Positions 7,258 through 15,600 of a DNA stretch of 40,338 bases are shown here, piece by piece. A model generated the notes under the pieces. The model did not search any database. It worked only from the letters and a program-made list of their open reading frames with translations, and was not told where the DNA came from. Numbering within the stretch: position 1 is the stretch's first letter; every line of letters starts with the position of its first letter. Source of the DNA: a virus; the IMG/VR virus record IMGVR_UViG_3300048912_000162, positions 1 through 40,338 of that record, one strand, 5' to 3'. Both the position numbers and the translations under genes were made by a program.

Positions 7258-7745
7258 TAGCCCTTGCCCTTGCCCTTCGGCACCGCCATCGCTTGCGCGC
7301 GCGCCGCCTCACGCTCGGCAAATAGCGCCCGCTGGCGCTCGTCGTAGCGCTCGGCCGCCCCCTCGATCATGGAGCCCACGCCCTCGATCTTGATCGGGTG
7401 CAAGGGCTTCGGCCGGCCGGGCTTGGCCGGGTCGATCACCGGGTAATACCGGTCGGGCCGCCGCATCTCCTGGAACCGGGCGATCTCGTCGTTGATCATC
7501 TCGATCTCGACGCTCTGCCCACCCCGCAGCTCGTGGCCGACCATGAAGCGATCAATCACGACATGTATCTGGCCGTTCTCCGAGGTGTTCGTCACCTTGA
7601 CGCGCGAGGACGGCTCCTGCAGCCGCTCCCAGCTCGGCTCCGGACGCATCGGTGCGAAGTACGGATGGTCGGGCGGCGGCGGACGCACTAGGTTCTGCTT
7701 CTGCGGTACCGGGTGCATGTTCGGGTTGAACGGCACGTCAGCCAT
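7257..7745 (-). CDS. Virion-module protein of unknown function (162 aa)
   Basis: Pro-rich N-terminus (PFNPNMHPVPQKQNL, RPPPPDHPYF) followed by a compact beta segment (RVKVTNTSENGQIHVVIDRF, HELRGGQSVEIEMIN) and a charged helix ending in a KGKGKG tail. It sits between the capsid protein and DUF4054, a place often taken by small head or connector accessory genes. The ATG at 7745 lies within the last codons of the upstream HNH gene (8-base overlap), so translation is probably coupled. No family recognised. Confidence 0.72.
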   Translation of the reverse strand: MADVPFNPNMHPVPQKQNLVRPPPPDHPYFAPMRPEPSWERLQEPSSRVKVTNTSENGQIHVVIDRFMVGHELRGGQSVEIEMINDEIARFQEMRRPDRYYPVIDPAKPGRPKPLHPIKIEGVGSMIEGAAERYDERQRALFAEREAARAQAMAVPKGKGKG

Positions 7746-8232
7746 TAGGCTCTCTCCATATTTCGCGGCGGAGAATCCTCCCCACCGTTCGTTGATCGAC
7801 GTTGAACTTGGCAGCGAGCAATCGCTGCGATCCTCGGGACTTCCGTATTTGCTCGACCAGTTTCCACGTCAGCTTTGCGCGACCATTGCGCTCGCCGCGC
7901 GACGCTGTGCCGTGCTCCACCGAATCCGCGTAGTTCTCGCTCCTGGTTGCCCAGCGAATATGCTTCGGCGTGACGCAGCCGAGATGGCCGTTGCCACAGG
8001 AGTGCGCGGAGTCATGTTTCGGTGTTGGCGGCTCGCCGTGGACGCGCTTGCACACGATGCGAGCGACTAGGACGGTGCCGAAGTTCTTCGCTCCGATCCT
8101 GGCGTAGCCTTTGGCGGTTCTGCCATAGGGCCACAGCAGGCATTCATCGCCTTGGTACGCGCAGGCTTTTTCTAGGAAGGCCGGCAGGTCGCCGTGCGCG
8201 CGGTACGTCTTGCGGTATACTCGCTTAGCCAT
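7738..8232 (-). CDS. HNH homing endonuclease with C-terminal HTH
   Basis: 164 residues. CLLWPY-(x)5-GYARIG at 31-46, VCKRVHGEPP at 60-69, then AHSCGNGHLGCVTPKHIRW (76-94) give the HNH_3-type zinc/HNH centre with H77, C79, C86 and H91, followed by the usual AT-x-SEN-x-xD. Residues 115-160 form a helix-turn-helix like the NUMOD1/IENR1 type (AKLTWKLVEQIR, RLLAAKFNVDQRTVGRIL). Free-standing, inserted between the major capsid gene and the 162-residue gene. Its HNH core is clearly related to that of the endonuclease at 10.2-10.8 kb, although the DNA-binding parts differ. Preceded by GGAGG and the leader shared with the GIY-YIG gene. Confidence 0.93.
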   Translation of the reverse strand: MAKRVYRKTYRAHGDLPAFLEKACAYQGDECLLWPYGRTAKGYARIGAKNFGTVLVARIVCKRVHGEPPTPKHDSAHSCGNGHLGCVTPKHIRWATRSENYADSVEHGTASRGERNGRAKLTWKLVEQIRKSRGSQRLLAAKFNVDQRTVGRILRREIWREPNG

Positions 8233-8306
8233 TCGAGCCTCCTACGCTCGGGTGGTGAGGGGCCGGACCCACGTTGCAAGCGTGGCCCGGTCCCGCTAAT
8301 ATACCG
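8233..8306 (-). promoter_or_regulatory. Homing-endonuclease leader, copy 2 (promoter-like box, hairpin, SD)
   Basis: Read on the minus strand: ACGGTATATTAGCGG, then a CCGG...CCGG outer stem with an inner CCACG-CTTGCAA-CGTGG hairpin, then a GGAGG ribosome site 6 bases before the HNH ATG. The promoter-like box and the last 10 bases before the start are nearly identical to the GIY-YIG leader, while the inner stem differs on both arms, keeping the pairing. TATATT is a candidate minus 10. Confidence 0.6.
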
Positions 8307-8343
8307 TCATTGCCTCAGCCTTTCCATTTTGATTCGAGTTGCC

Positions 8344-9288
8344 TCAAATCCCGTCCAAGTAGCGCATGGCCCCTGGCCGCCGAATCTCTAGCCCGGCAAG
8401 CCTAAAAATTCCTGGCACGTCGAAAATCATGGGCCCCGTCCTCATCACTTCGAGGAAGCGATGCGGCATGGGCACATGCATTTTTATTACTTCGGGGTCT
8501 TTCTTGTACGCGATCATACGCGGCTGACCAGCTGCACCTGCCGTTTCCAACCCGCGCACGGCGCGGATCGTCAGAGGCGCTTTGGCCTCTTGCGTGTACA
8601 TGTTGTACTTTTCGACCCATTGCATGAGGGTCATGGTGGTGTTCGGCATTGCAGTGGTCGTGAGCACGTTGAGCTGCGTCATCGGCAGCAGCAGCGTGTC
8701 CGCGATCTCGACGCCGGACGACGATTGCCACACATTGGCGAGCACGCCGTTGACGTCCTGCATGATCATCGGGATTTGGTTGTTCGCGACCCGATAGGCC
8801 CACGTCTGCGCCGTGTTGATCACGGTCGGTGCCGGGTGGTTGATCAGCCCGAACCAGTTCTTTGCCGCCGCGCCGTACAACGCGGTGAAGTGAATGAACT
8901 CCTCCGCCGCACGCTTCGCAGCGGCCGCGCGCTCCGGTCCCAAGTTCACGTTCGGGACCATCATCGCCTGTTGCAGCTCCTCGGTGGTGTAACGATAGCC
9001 CACCGCGGCCATCTCGATCGCCATCTCGAATTTGTCGCGGGTGATGTCGGCGAGCGGCACGTCGTGCGCCAGGTGCGAGAACCAGTCCGCCTTGCCGACT
9101 TGGTCGACCGAGAAGAACGTGATGCTCTTCGCCCATTCCGGTGCGCTCGTGTCGATCGGCACCAGCTCCCGATAATTGAGTTCGGGATACTTCATTCTGT
9201 AGACGCCCGGCTCGATGTAGGTCGTCTGCGCGATCAGAAAGCCGAGGGCCTGCTGTTGCGCGTCTGCGGTGTAAAAATTGCTCAGCAT
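8344..9288 (-). CDS. Major capsid protein (DUF2184 family)
   Basis: 314 residues from the ATG at 9288, which has an AGGAG site 9 bases upstream; the open frame runs further upstream but without coding character. The N-terminus (NFYTADAQQQALGFLIAQTT then YPELNYRELVPIDTSAPEWA) and later GYRYTTEELQQAMM, AAEEFIHFTALYG and the YNMYTQEAKAPLTI segment follow the DUF2184 capsid proteins, which adopt an HK97/encapsulin-like fold. The end (GMHVP-like IKMHVPMPHRFLEV, IFDVPGIFRLAGLEIRRPGA) is the conserved P-domain beta strands of this family. Forms the icosahedral shell; lies downstream of its cement and protease genes. Confidence 0.92.
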   Translation of the reverse strand: MLSNFYTADAQQQALGFLIAQTTYIEPGVYRMKYPELNYRELVPIDTSAPEWAKSITFFSVDQVGKADWFSHLAHDVPLADITRDKFEMAIEMAAVGYRYTTEELQQAMMVPNVNLGPERAAAAKRAAEEFIHFTALYGAAAKNWFGLINHPAPTVINTAQTWAYRVANNQIPMIMQDVNGVLANVWQSSSGVEIADTLLLPMTQLNVLTTTAMPNTTMTLMQWVEKYNMYTQEAKAPLTIRAVRGLETAGAAGQPRMIAYKKDPEVIKMHVPMPHRFLEVMRTGPMIFDVPGIFRLAGLEIRRPGAMRYLDGI

Positions 9289-9319
9289 TGTGATCGCTCC
9301 TCTCAGCCCTAGGGCACGG

Positions 9320-10165
9320 TTAATACTGGATGCCGAGGCTGACGACAGCGAGCTGTCCCGGCATTGCCGCCAGACGCCACTTAGCGCCATTGATCAGCGT
9401 TGCCGCGGCAGTGCCGCCCGTCAGCGTGGCACCCGACTTCGTCATGCCCGTGGGGCCGGAGGTGATTGCGAGCGCGTTGCCCGCAGTCCCTGCCGCCACT
9501 GACGAGATCAGAATGGTGTCGGAACCGCCGCTACCGCCAAGCGGTTGCGCGGGATCGGTCGCGAACTGCAATGCAGCAAAGCCCGCAGTCGCAGAGTCGT
9601 TCATCGCCTTCACGGCGTTGACCAACGTGTCGTTGAGGGTGGCACCGATATTGGCTTGATCGCCGGTCGCGCCCGTCGCCACAAATGTCAGCGTGGCACC
9701 GTTGATCACCAGCGTGGAGCCCGCCGCTGGATTGGCAGCGAACTTGACCCAGCCCGACGCATTGAGACCACCAGCGGCGTTGCCGAGCTTGCCGATGGTC
9801 TCGTCGTAGTAGACCGCCTCGCCGGGCAACACGATGTCCTGCGGCAGCACCCACATATGACCGCGCGTCATCAACGAGATGTTGGTGCGGTAGCCGTAGG
9901 AGTCGAGCGGGTTCTGTGCCGAGCTCTGCGGATCAACGTTGGCACCTACCAACGTGATGTCGCGCACGGACAGGCCGATGAAGTTGGGGCCGCCGAGGAT
10001 GGCACCTTTCGGTCCGGTGCCCCACGAGCAGGCCTTGCCGAACGTGATGCCTGCAGCGGTTTCAACCACGTGAGTCAGCACAGCGCTCGGGGACATGTCG
10101 GAGATCATGCCCTCAAGCCCAGGACGCATTTGAACGGGATAGGCCGTCTGGACCACAGTTGACAT
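9320..10165 (-). CDS. Structural cement protein with inserted beta domain
   Basis: 281 residues. Residues 1-135 (MRPGLEGMISDMSPSAVLTH, FIGLSVRDITLVG, VYYDETIGKLGN) match the Gp24-like cement proteins that sit upstream of DUF2184 capsid genes; the expected end of the same fold reappears at 259-281 (INGAKWRLAAMPGQLAVVSL). Between them, residues about 140-258 form a Gly/Thr/Ala-rich beta domain with the INGATLTFVATGATGDQ signature found in many phage structural proteins. This looks like an insertion into a surface loop, so it may be displayed on the capsid exterior. AAGGAG lies 9 bases before the ATG. Confidence 0.82.
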   Translation of the reverse strand: MSTVVQTAYPVQMRPGLEGMISDMSPSAVLTHVVETAAGITFGKACSWGTGPKGAILGGPNFIGLSVRDITLVGANVDPQSSAQNPLDSYGYRTNISLMTRGHMWVLPQDIVLPGEAVYYDETIGKLGNAAGGLNASGWVKFAANPAAGSTLVINGATLTFVATGATGDQANIGATLNDTLVNAVKAMNDSATAGFAALQFATDPAQPLGGSGGSDTILISSVAAGTAGNALAITSGPTGMTKSGATLTGGTAAATLINGAKWRLAAMPGQLAVVSLGIQY

Positions 10166-10225
10166 AGCTTTAGCTCCTTTGCGTAACTGTGTAGGGATGC
10201 CCCGGTAAAGAGAGAGGAAGACGCG

Positions 10226-10780
10226 ATGCCGACGTGCTCAGTTCGTGGCTGCAAGAATCCCGTTCGCTCGAACGGTCTTTGCCACATGCACCATCAGCGT
10301 TGGGTTAGGCACGGCAATCCGCTGGTGGTCCTGCGCAAGCAGAACATCACGCACCCGGACGGCGGGGATGGCTGCTCAGTCGAAGGCTGCAGCGAGAAGT
10401 TCTATTGCCACGGTTTTTGCCGAAGGCATTACCAGCGCTGGAGGCGCTACGGCGATCCGAACCACAACCACACCGAGGAAGTCTTGCGCTTCATCGAAGC
10501 GGCACTCTCACACCGAGACGGCTGTCTGCTCTGGCCGTTTAAGAGCAAGGCAGGGAAGGGTTACGCGCGAGCGCGGATTAACGGAGAAGATCAGTACGTC
10601 CACCGCTACATCTGCCAGCGAGTACATGGTCCGGCTCCGTCACTGATCCACGAGGTGGCCCATTCTTGCGGTAAGGGCCACCTCGCTTGCATTGCCCCTC
10701 AACATGTGCGCTGGGCGACGCCGAAAGAGAACGAGGCGGACAAGGTCCTACACGGCACCCGAAAGCGCCGCGCTGCTTAG
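10226..10780 (+). CDS. HNH homing endonuclease with two N-terminal zinc knuckles
   Basis: 184 residues, on the strand opposite to all its neighbours. Two similar zinc-knuckle repeats lie at residues 4-33 (C4, C9, C19, H22) and 50-78 (C50, C55, C65, H68), each ending in Q-R-W-x-R-x-G-x-P/D. The HNH core (CLLWPF, KGYARA, ICQRVHGPAP, VAHSCGKGHLACIAPQHVRW) runs from 100 to 165 and is homologous to the HNH protein at 7.7-8.2 kb. GAGAGGAAG lies a few bases before the ATG. Its end overlaps the tail of the DUF2213 gene by 4 bases, tail to tail, so it fills the gap between cement and protease genes precisely. Confidence 0.92.
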   Translation: MPTCSVRGCKNPVRSNGLCHMHHQRWVRHGNPLVVLRKQNITHPDGGDGCSVEGCSEKFYCHGFCRRHYQRWRRYGDPNHNHTEEVLRFIEAALSHRDGCLLWPFKSKAGKGYARARINGEDQYVHRYICQRVHGPAPSLIHEVAHSCGKGHLACIAPQHVRWATPKENEADKVLHGTRKRRAA

Positions 10781-12258
10781 GACGCGACGGCCGCCGGCTT
10801 TGGTTTCCAGGCGTTTTCCATGTCCTTGACCATCTCGTTGTAGGCCGCGTCTCGGACAGCTTGTGCACCCTGCATGTTGAGCGGTGGCGCACCGGCGAAC
10901 GCATGACTGGCGTCGCGGATCGGATCGCGCGGAGCGCCTTGCAGGCCGGCAGTGAGGTGGTCGAACACGGCCTTCACCTCGGGATCGCCCCAGGCCTTCG
11001 CCGCGTCGCCTACGCCAGACTTTGCGGTTACCACTTCGCGCATGACGTCCTCGATCTTGCGGCCGTCCGTCTTGAAGGTCGGGCCCATGACCGCCATCGC
11101 CTTGCTGCGCACGTGGTCGCGGGCGACGAGCTGGGCGTCGAGCTTGGCCGGGTCCTGCGCGTCCTTGAGCTGGGTCTGCAGCGTGAGGATCAACGCGTCC
11201 TTGGTCTTGACCTCAGTGTCCTTGCTGGCGAGGTCCTTGGCCATCGCGTCGCATTTCTTATCGGTCTCATCCTCGTCGTCGGCGGCCTTTTTCTTGAACG
11301 CCTCGAATGCGTCGGTGAGGTTCTGGATCGTGCGCTGCACGATCGCTGCGTCCTTGTCGCTCATCTGGCAGGGCAGCCCGTCGATCATCACAGTCCGAAG
11401 TTCGGTCATCGCTTCGTCTCCTATTGTAAGAAGTGGCCCACCGCGCGCTTCCGTGACGATGGCCAAGTGGTTGCCCCGGATGTTGGTCTGCACGGCGTCG
11501 TAGTGCTCGCCGTCTGCGGTGTAGCCGTCCTGCCATTGCAGGTCGCACGCGTAGCCAACCGAGAGCTGCCGCTTGCCGCTCTTGACCAGCTCGATTGCCT
11601 TGCTGTCGCGCAGCATCATTGGAACGCGCACTGAGCCGCCGTCGCGCACGACCTCGTCGCCCGTCTCGCCCACAGCGTGCTTGCGCCAGCTGTCCGCGTT
11701 CACCATCGAGCGTGGATGGTCGATCGTCACAGGCAGATGCGAGTAGCTGTGCATCGCGTCGTTGTGGAAGACACTGCTTTCCGGCCGGTACACCATCACG
11801 GTGTCCATCTCCGGTCGGCCGCACTCCTTCCCGAGGTACTTCTGGAGCCCTGTGCGCGCGATGCGCGGCTGCGCTTTTAAGTAGCCGTCTGCCGTAAACG
11901 AGACCTGCGCTTTGTCGTCGAGCTTGACCGCGTCGTACATCATGCGCGTTGTCGGCGCGGGAGCGTCCATAATCACTACCAGCGGCTGCTTGAACAACGG
12001 CATGGCGTCCAACTCCTCCTCCGCGAACTCCTCCCAGGAGGTCAGCTCGCGCCCGAACTTGTCACGTGACTGCCCGCTCCTGCGCCTACGTGCGTCATTG
12101 CTCATGTTGGCCACCGTGGCATTGGCGATCCGGATCGCCTTGGAGTCGGAGCCGTGCTTGGCCAGCGCAGCGTTGGCAGCCGCGGCCCAAGCTCTCTGCT
12201 TCTTCGGAGTGTCAGCCTTCGACGTGAATTCCTTGGCGTTACTTGCTGACCAAGGCAT
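10777..12258 (-). CDS. DUF2213 prohead protease / scaffold
   Basis: 493 residues. Residues 1-55 (KADTPKKQRAWAAAANAALA then DSKAIRIANATVANM) resemble the ChaB-like module seen at the start of many DUF2213 proteins. Residues about 85-275 hold the DUF2213 core: ARTGLQKYLGKE, VFHNDAMHSYSHLPVTIDHP, then KRQLSVGYACDL and NHLAIVTEARGG. The last stretch matches the NHLALVxxGRxG motif of phage maturation proteases. Residues 300-400 are charged coiled coil (scaffold-like). The family is thought to cut itself and the capsid N-terminus during head maturation. Upstream overlap of 20 bases with a 71-residue gene. Confidence 0.87.
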   Translation of the reverse strand: MPWSASNAKEFTSKADTPKKQRAWAAAANAALAKHGSDSKAIRIANATVANMSNDARRRRSGQSRDKFGRELTSWEEFAEEELDAMPLFKQPLVVIMDAPAPTTRMMYDAVKLDDKAQVSFTADGYLKAQPRIARTGLQKYLGKECGRPEMDTVMVYRPESSVFHNDAMHSYSHLPVTIDHPRSMVNADSWRKHAVGETGDEVVRDGGSVRVPMMLRDSKAIELVKSGKRQLSVGYACDLQWQDGYTADGEHYDAVQTNIRGNHLAIVTEARGGPLLTIGDEAMTELRTVMIDGLPCQMSDKDAAIVQRTIQNLTDAFEAFKKKAADDEDETDKKCDAMAKDLASKDTEVKTKDALILTLQTQLKDAQDPAKLDAQLVARDHVRSKAMAVMGPTFKTDGRKIEDVMREVVTAKSGVGDAAKAWGDPEVKAVFDHLTAGLQGAPRDPIRDASHAFAGAPPLNMQGAQAVRDAAYNEMVKDMENAWKPKPAAVAS

Positions 12259-12454
12259 GGCTCACGTCCTGTGCTTTGAAGGGTGCCCTGAGTTGGTTCT
12301 TCGGCAAGCAATGCCGCATCCCGTCCTCGTAGTATTCGACAATCGCCAGCTCAGGCATGATCAGCAGAATGCGCGCGGTCTTGAGCACCGGCCGCCCACC
12401 GTTCGGGTGCGGGGCCATCACGTCAGCGCCAACGCCAACCAGTTGCTGCATCAC
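12239..12454 (-). CDS. Small unknown protein upstream of DUF2213 (71 aa)
   Basis: Short beta-rich sequence with MAPHPNGGRPVLKTARILLI and EYYEDGMRHCLPKNQLRA, giving a small SH3-like pattern (PxNGGRP...VxxYYEDGxxHxL). It starts with an ATGA overlap on the acidic gene before it and ends 20 bases inside the DUF2213 gene. The tight linkage suggests a head-assembly helper. No family recognised. Confidence 0.65.
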   Translation of the reverse strand: MMQQLVGVGADVMAPHPNGGRPVLKTARILLIMPELAIVEYYEDGMRHCLPKNQLRAPFKAQDVSHALVSK

Positions 12455-12651
12455 AGGTCCTCGAATAGGTGGTCGTAATCGTCCAGGTCGTCCTCGTCGT
12501 CCTCAGGCTCCTCGCCGTCAGGCGTTTGTCCGTAGGCGCGCAGGATCGCTTTGTGCTCGAGCTGCCACGCACGCTCGTACTCGCGCCACTCTTCCTCGGT
12601 CGCGAACGCCGTCGAGCCAGGGTCCTGTGTGAAGCGCGGATCGTCGCTCAA
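12451..12651 (-). CDS. Small acidic protein (66 aa)
   Basis: Helical N-terminal half (TEEEWREYERAWQLEHKAIL) and a strongly acidic end (EEPEDDEDDLDDYDHLFEDL) containing more than a dozen Asp/Glu. Such an acidic tail could mimic DNA or mask a basic partner; with the ADP-ribosyltransferase gene directly upstream and ATGA-coupled on both sides, an assembly chaperone or inhibitor is possible but unproved. Confidence 0.65.
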   Translation of the reverse strand: MSDDPRFTQDPGSTAFATEEEWREYERAWQLEHKAILRAYGQTPDGEEPEDDEDDLDDYDHLFEDL

Positions 12652-15600
12652 TAGACCGCCTCTACTTCCTTCAGGTGGACATGCATCGTGCCGCCGGGCT
12701 TGCCCTCGACCTTGATGACCTTGACCGGCGTGTGGGCCTTGATCAGCACCTCACCGCCTGCTTCGCTCGGGTTGAACTTGCCGAGGTCCTTCGCACGCGT
12801 CTTATGCGGCGGCAGAGGCTCGATCGTGCATTGCATGTTGCCGCCGAACGAGCCCGACTTTCCGCAGCTCGAAAAGCCATGCCACTGAATGATCGCGCCA
12901 GGAACATAGGTTGCTTGAGTCTCTGTGTCGGCAGTGAACCCGCGGTAGATCGTGCCAACGTAAGGCGGCATCTTCGTCAACGCAGTGTTGATCGCGTTGG
13001 CGAACACGTGGGTCTTGTCATCCCATACGCCGCTGCGCAGCTTGGCGTTGGCCGCGTAAGCATTCGGCCCGACGTAGCTCTGGATCATCGCGCTTTCGAA
13101 CGGCGTAACCGGGTAGCCGTGCTTTCCGGTGCCTTCCTCGTAGAACTTCTTGAACTGCTGAATGATCTTCGCTTTGTCGCCGCCAGCGAGTTGAACGAGC
13201 GTGTCGACCTGCTCGGCGTGCTCTGGATCGATCCCGATGTCGGCCGCGATCTTCGCAAGCTCGGCTTGATGCTTGGCGCTCTCGGCCTTCGCCTTAGCCT
13301 CTGCCTCGATCTTCGCCAGCTTGGTCGCGGCCGCCTGTTCCTTCTTGAGCTGGGCAGTTGCCTTTGCAGCGACCTCCGCTTCCATCTCGTCAATCTTGGC
13401 CAGCGCTGCCTTGGTCGCCTTGTACTCGGCGACCTTCTGCTCCAGCTCGTGCGCCTCGGGCGTCTTGGTCGCCCACTTCTCGTTGAACGCCTTAACCACA
13501 GCCTTGCCCAACTCAGAGGTGGGCGCGGGGTAGAACGTCCCGGTCTTCTTCGCCTTCTCCAGTTCGGCCGCTGTCGCTGTGGCCTTCGTGAACTTCTGTT
13601 CCAGCTTCGTCATCCACTCGGTCTGGCCGCCTAGAAGCTCCTCTTCAGCAGCTTCCGCCTCGATCTCGGCCTCGGCCGCAGCCTTGACGTGTGCAGGAAG
13701 GTCCGCGCCGGGGACGTCGAGCGTCTTCTGGTACTCGGCCAGCCAGTTCTTCCGCGCAATCAGCGTGGCAGCAACGCCTTGCCCAGCAAGCCCATGTTGG
13801 TTGACCAGCGCAATAATCGAGTAATCCGGGATCGCCAGCACCTTGTCGATGGACGCCGAGACCTCGGCGTCGGTCATGTTCCCGAACACCGACGCAGTCT
13901 GCGCGTTGATCTTCGGATCGCGCATGGACGTGATCTCGCCCACAGTCGAGCCGAACTCCTTGGTCTCGCCCTGCGCCCGGTACATGAGCGTGCCGCCCTG
14001 GTCGATCCGGAACGGGACCCCCGATGGCGAAAGCAGAACGTTATTGTTGTCTTGCCCCATCACGTCGCGGTTGCCGAGCCATGCGTCGACCGCAAAGTTC
14101 TCGCGCAGGTACAGGATGGCCCCGCCCTGCTCGTCCAGCGTCCCTTGCGAGTACGTCTTGGTACCCGGGATAAACTCGCTCGCAACTGCCGGCTTGCCCT
14201 CCAACACGGTCTTGACCTCGTGCGAGACCGGCACGCCCGCGAGCTTGTAGAGCTGGTTCGATAATAGGTCGGCGTTGACGTGCGCCTCGGTCTTCGGCGT
14301 CTTCACGTACCACTTCTGTCCAGTCATCGGCGCCAGATAGAACCCGCCCGCCACGCTACCCGCTTGGCCACCAACCTTGGTCCAGGCCGGCGTTGCGCCT
14401 GGAATGGTGGCCTTGGCCTCGGCTTGCTCGCCTTCATACGCGGGCGTGCCCGGCTCAGCTCCCGTCGTCAGCTCGGGTGGATCAAACGGGATCGGGTCCG
14501 GTTTGGGCGTCGGTGCGTGCTCTTGATTGGATTCGGCAAGCGTCGGCTGATAGCCGTACTGCTTGCCCTTGTAGATCATGGCGTTGGCTTGCGCCTCCAG
14601 CCCCTTCTCCTTCTTGAGCAGCCCCTGCTTGTAATAGGACTCGCCGATCTTCTGCTTGAGCCCGCTTATGATCGAGACGTCGGCACCGTGGCTCTTGGCC
14701 TCCTCGACCAGCTTGCCAACGATATAGCGGTAGTTGTCGTTGCGCTTGGCCTCGTTCTGCAGCGTGTTCTGCACCCGCATCTCGTGGTGCGCCTTGTCCT
14801 TCGACGGCTCGAACAGCTTCTTCTTTGGTGCTGCTGGCCCGCCGGTAGCACCACCACTAATCCCTCCACCAGTGATCGAGGCGAACTGCCCGCCCTCGGA
14901 CGTGCCCGCCGGCTCACGCGGCTGGTTCGGATTCCACGCGTCCTCACGCAGGAACCTGTTCTCGAACTTCCTCGGTGCAAGCCTTGCGAGAGCGCGATGG
15001 CGTTTGCGCCCCAACTGTTCAAGCAGCAGCTCGCGCTCCGTCTTCTTGCGCGCGTCCTCGATTGCCTCATCGCGACTGAACCGCTTGTCGTCCCACGGGA
15101 ACCACGTGCACCGACAGTTCGGATGGATCGGCAACGTGTCTTCCACATCGTCAATATCGTGCGGCGAATTGGCAGCGAACGCGTCGCACTCGATACAGAC
15201 GAACTCGTCCTCCGCGGTGCGTACGCCGACCTCGATCGGCTCCGTGACTTCGCTCAACTCCCACTCGGGACGCGCTGGCTTCTTCTCGCGATAGCCCTTG
15301 TGCTTGGCGTCGTGCGTGAGCGCGTCGCCCAACCCGCCCGGCAGCAGCAACGCTTGCTTGGGCAGCAGCTTCTCAGCAACCACGCCCACCTTGGTAATCC
15401 CGGCCGCCCGATACGCCGCCAGCCGTCCGCGGTTGTGGCACGCCACGCAGAACGTATTCGCCAGCGCCATGACCCGCCGCGGCCCGACCTTGTCGAACGC
15501 CTTGGCCATGCGGCGCCAGGTCATGGTCTTGTTGGCCCGGCGCTTGGTGAGCGCGATCGCCGCCTCGCGCATGAGCGCTTGGACCACGGCCGCCTCGATC

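Noticed and set aside
9289-9390. Longer start for the capsid protein at 9390
   Set aside because: The added residues overlap the end of the cement gene and are Ser/Arg-rich; AGGAG fits the ATG at 9288.
10166-10225. A third copy of the homing-endonuclease leader before the plus-strand HNH gene
   Set aside because: The 60 bases lack ACGGTATA and the CCGG stem; only a GAGGAAG ribosome site is seen.
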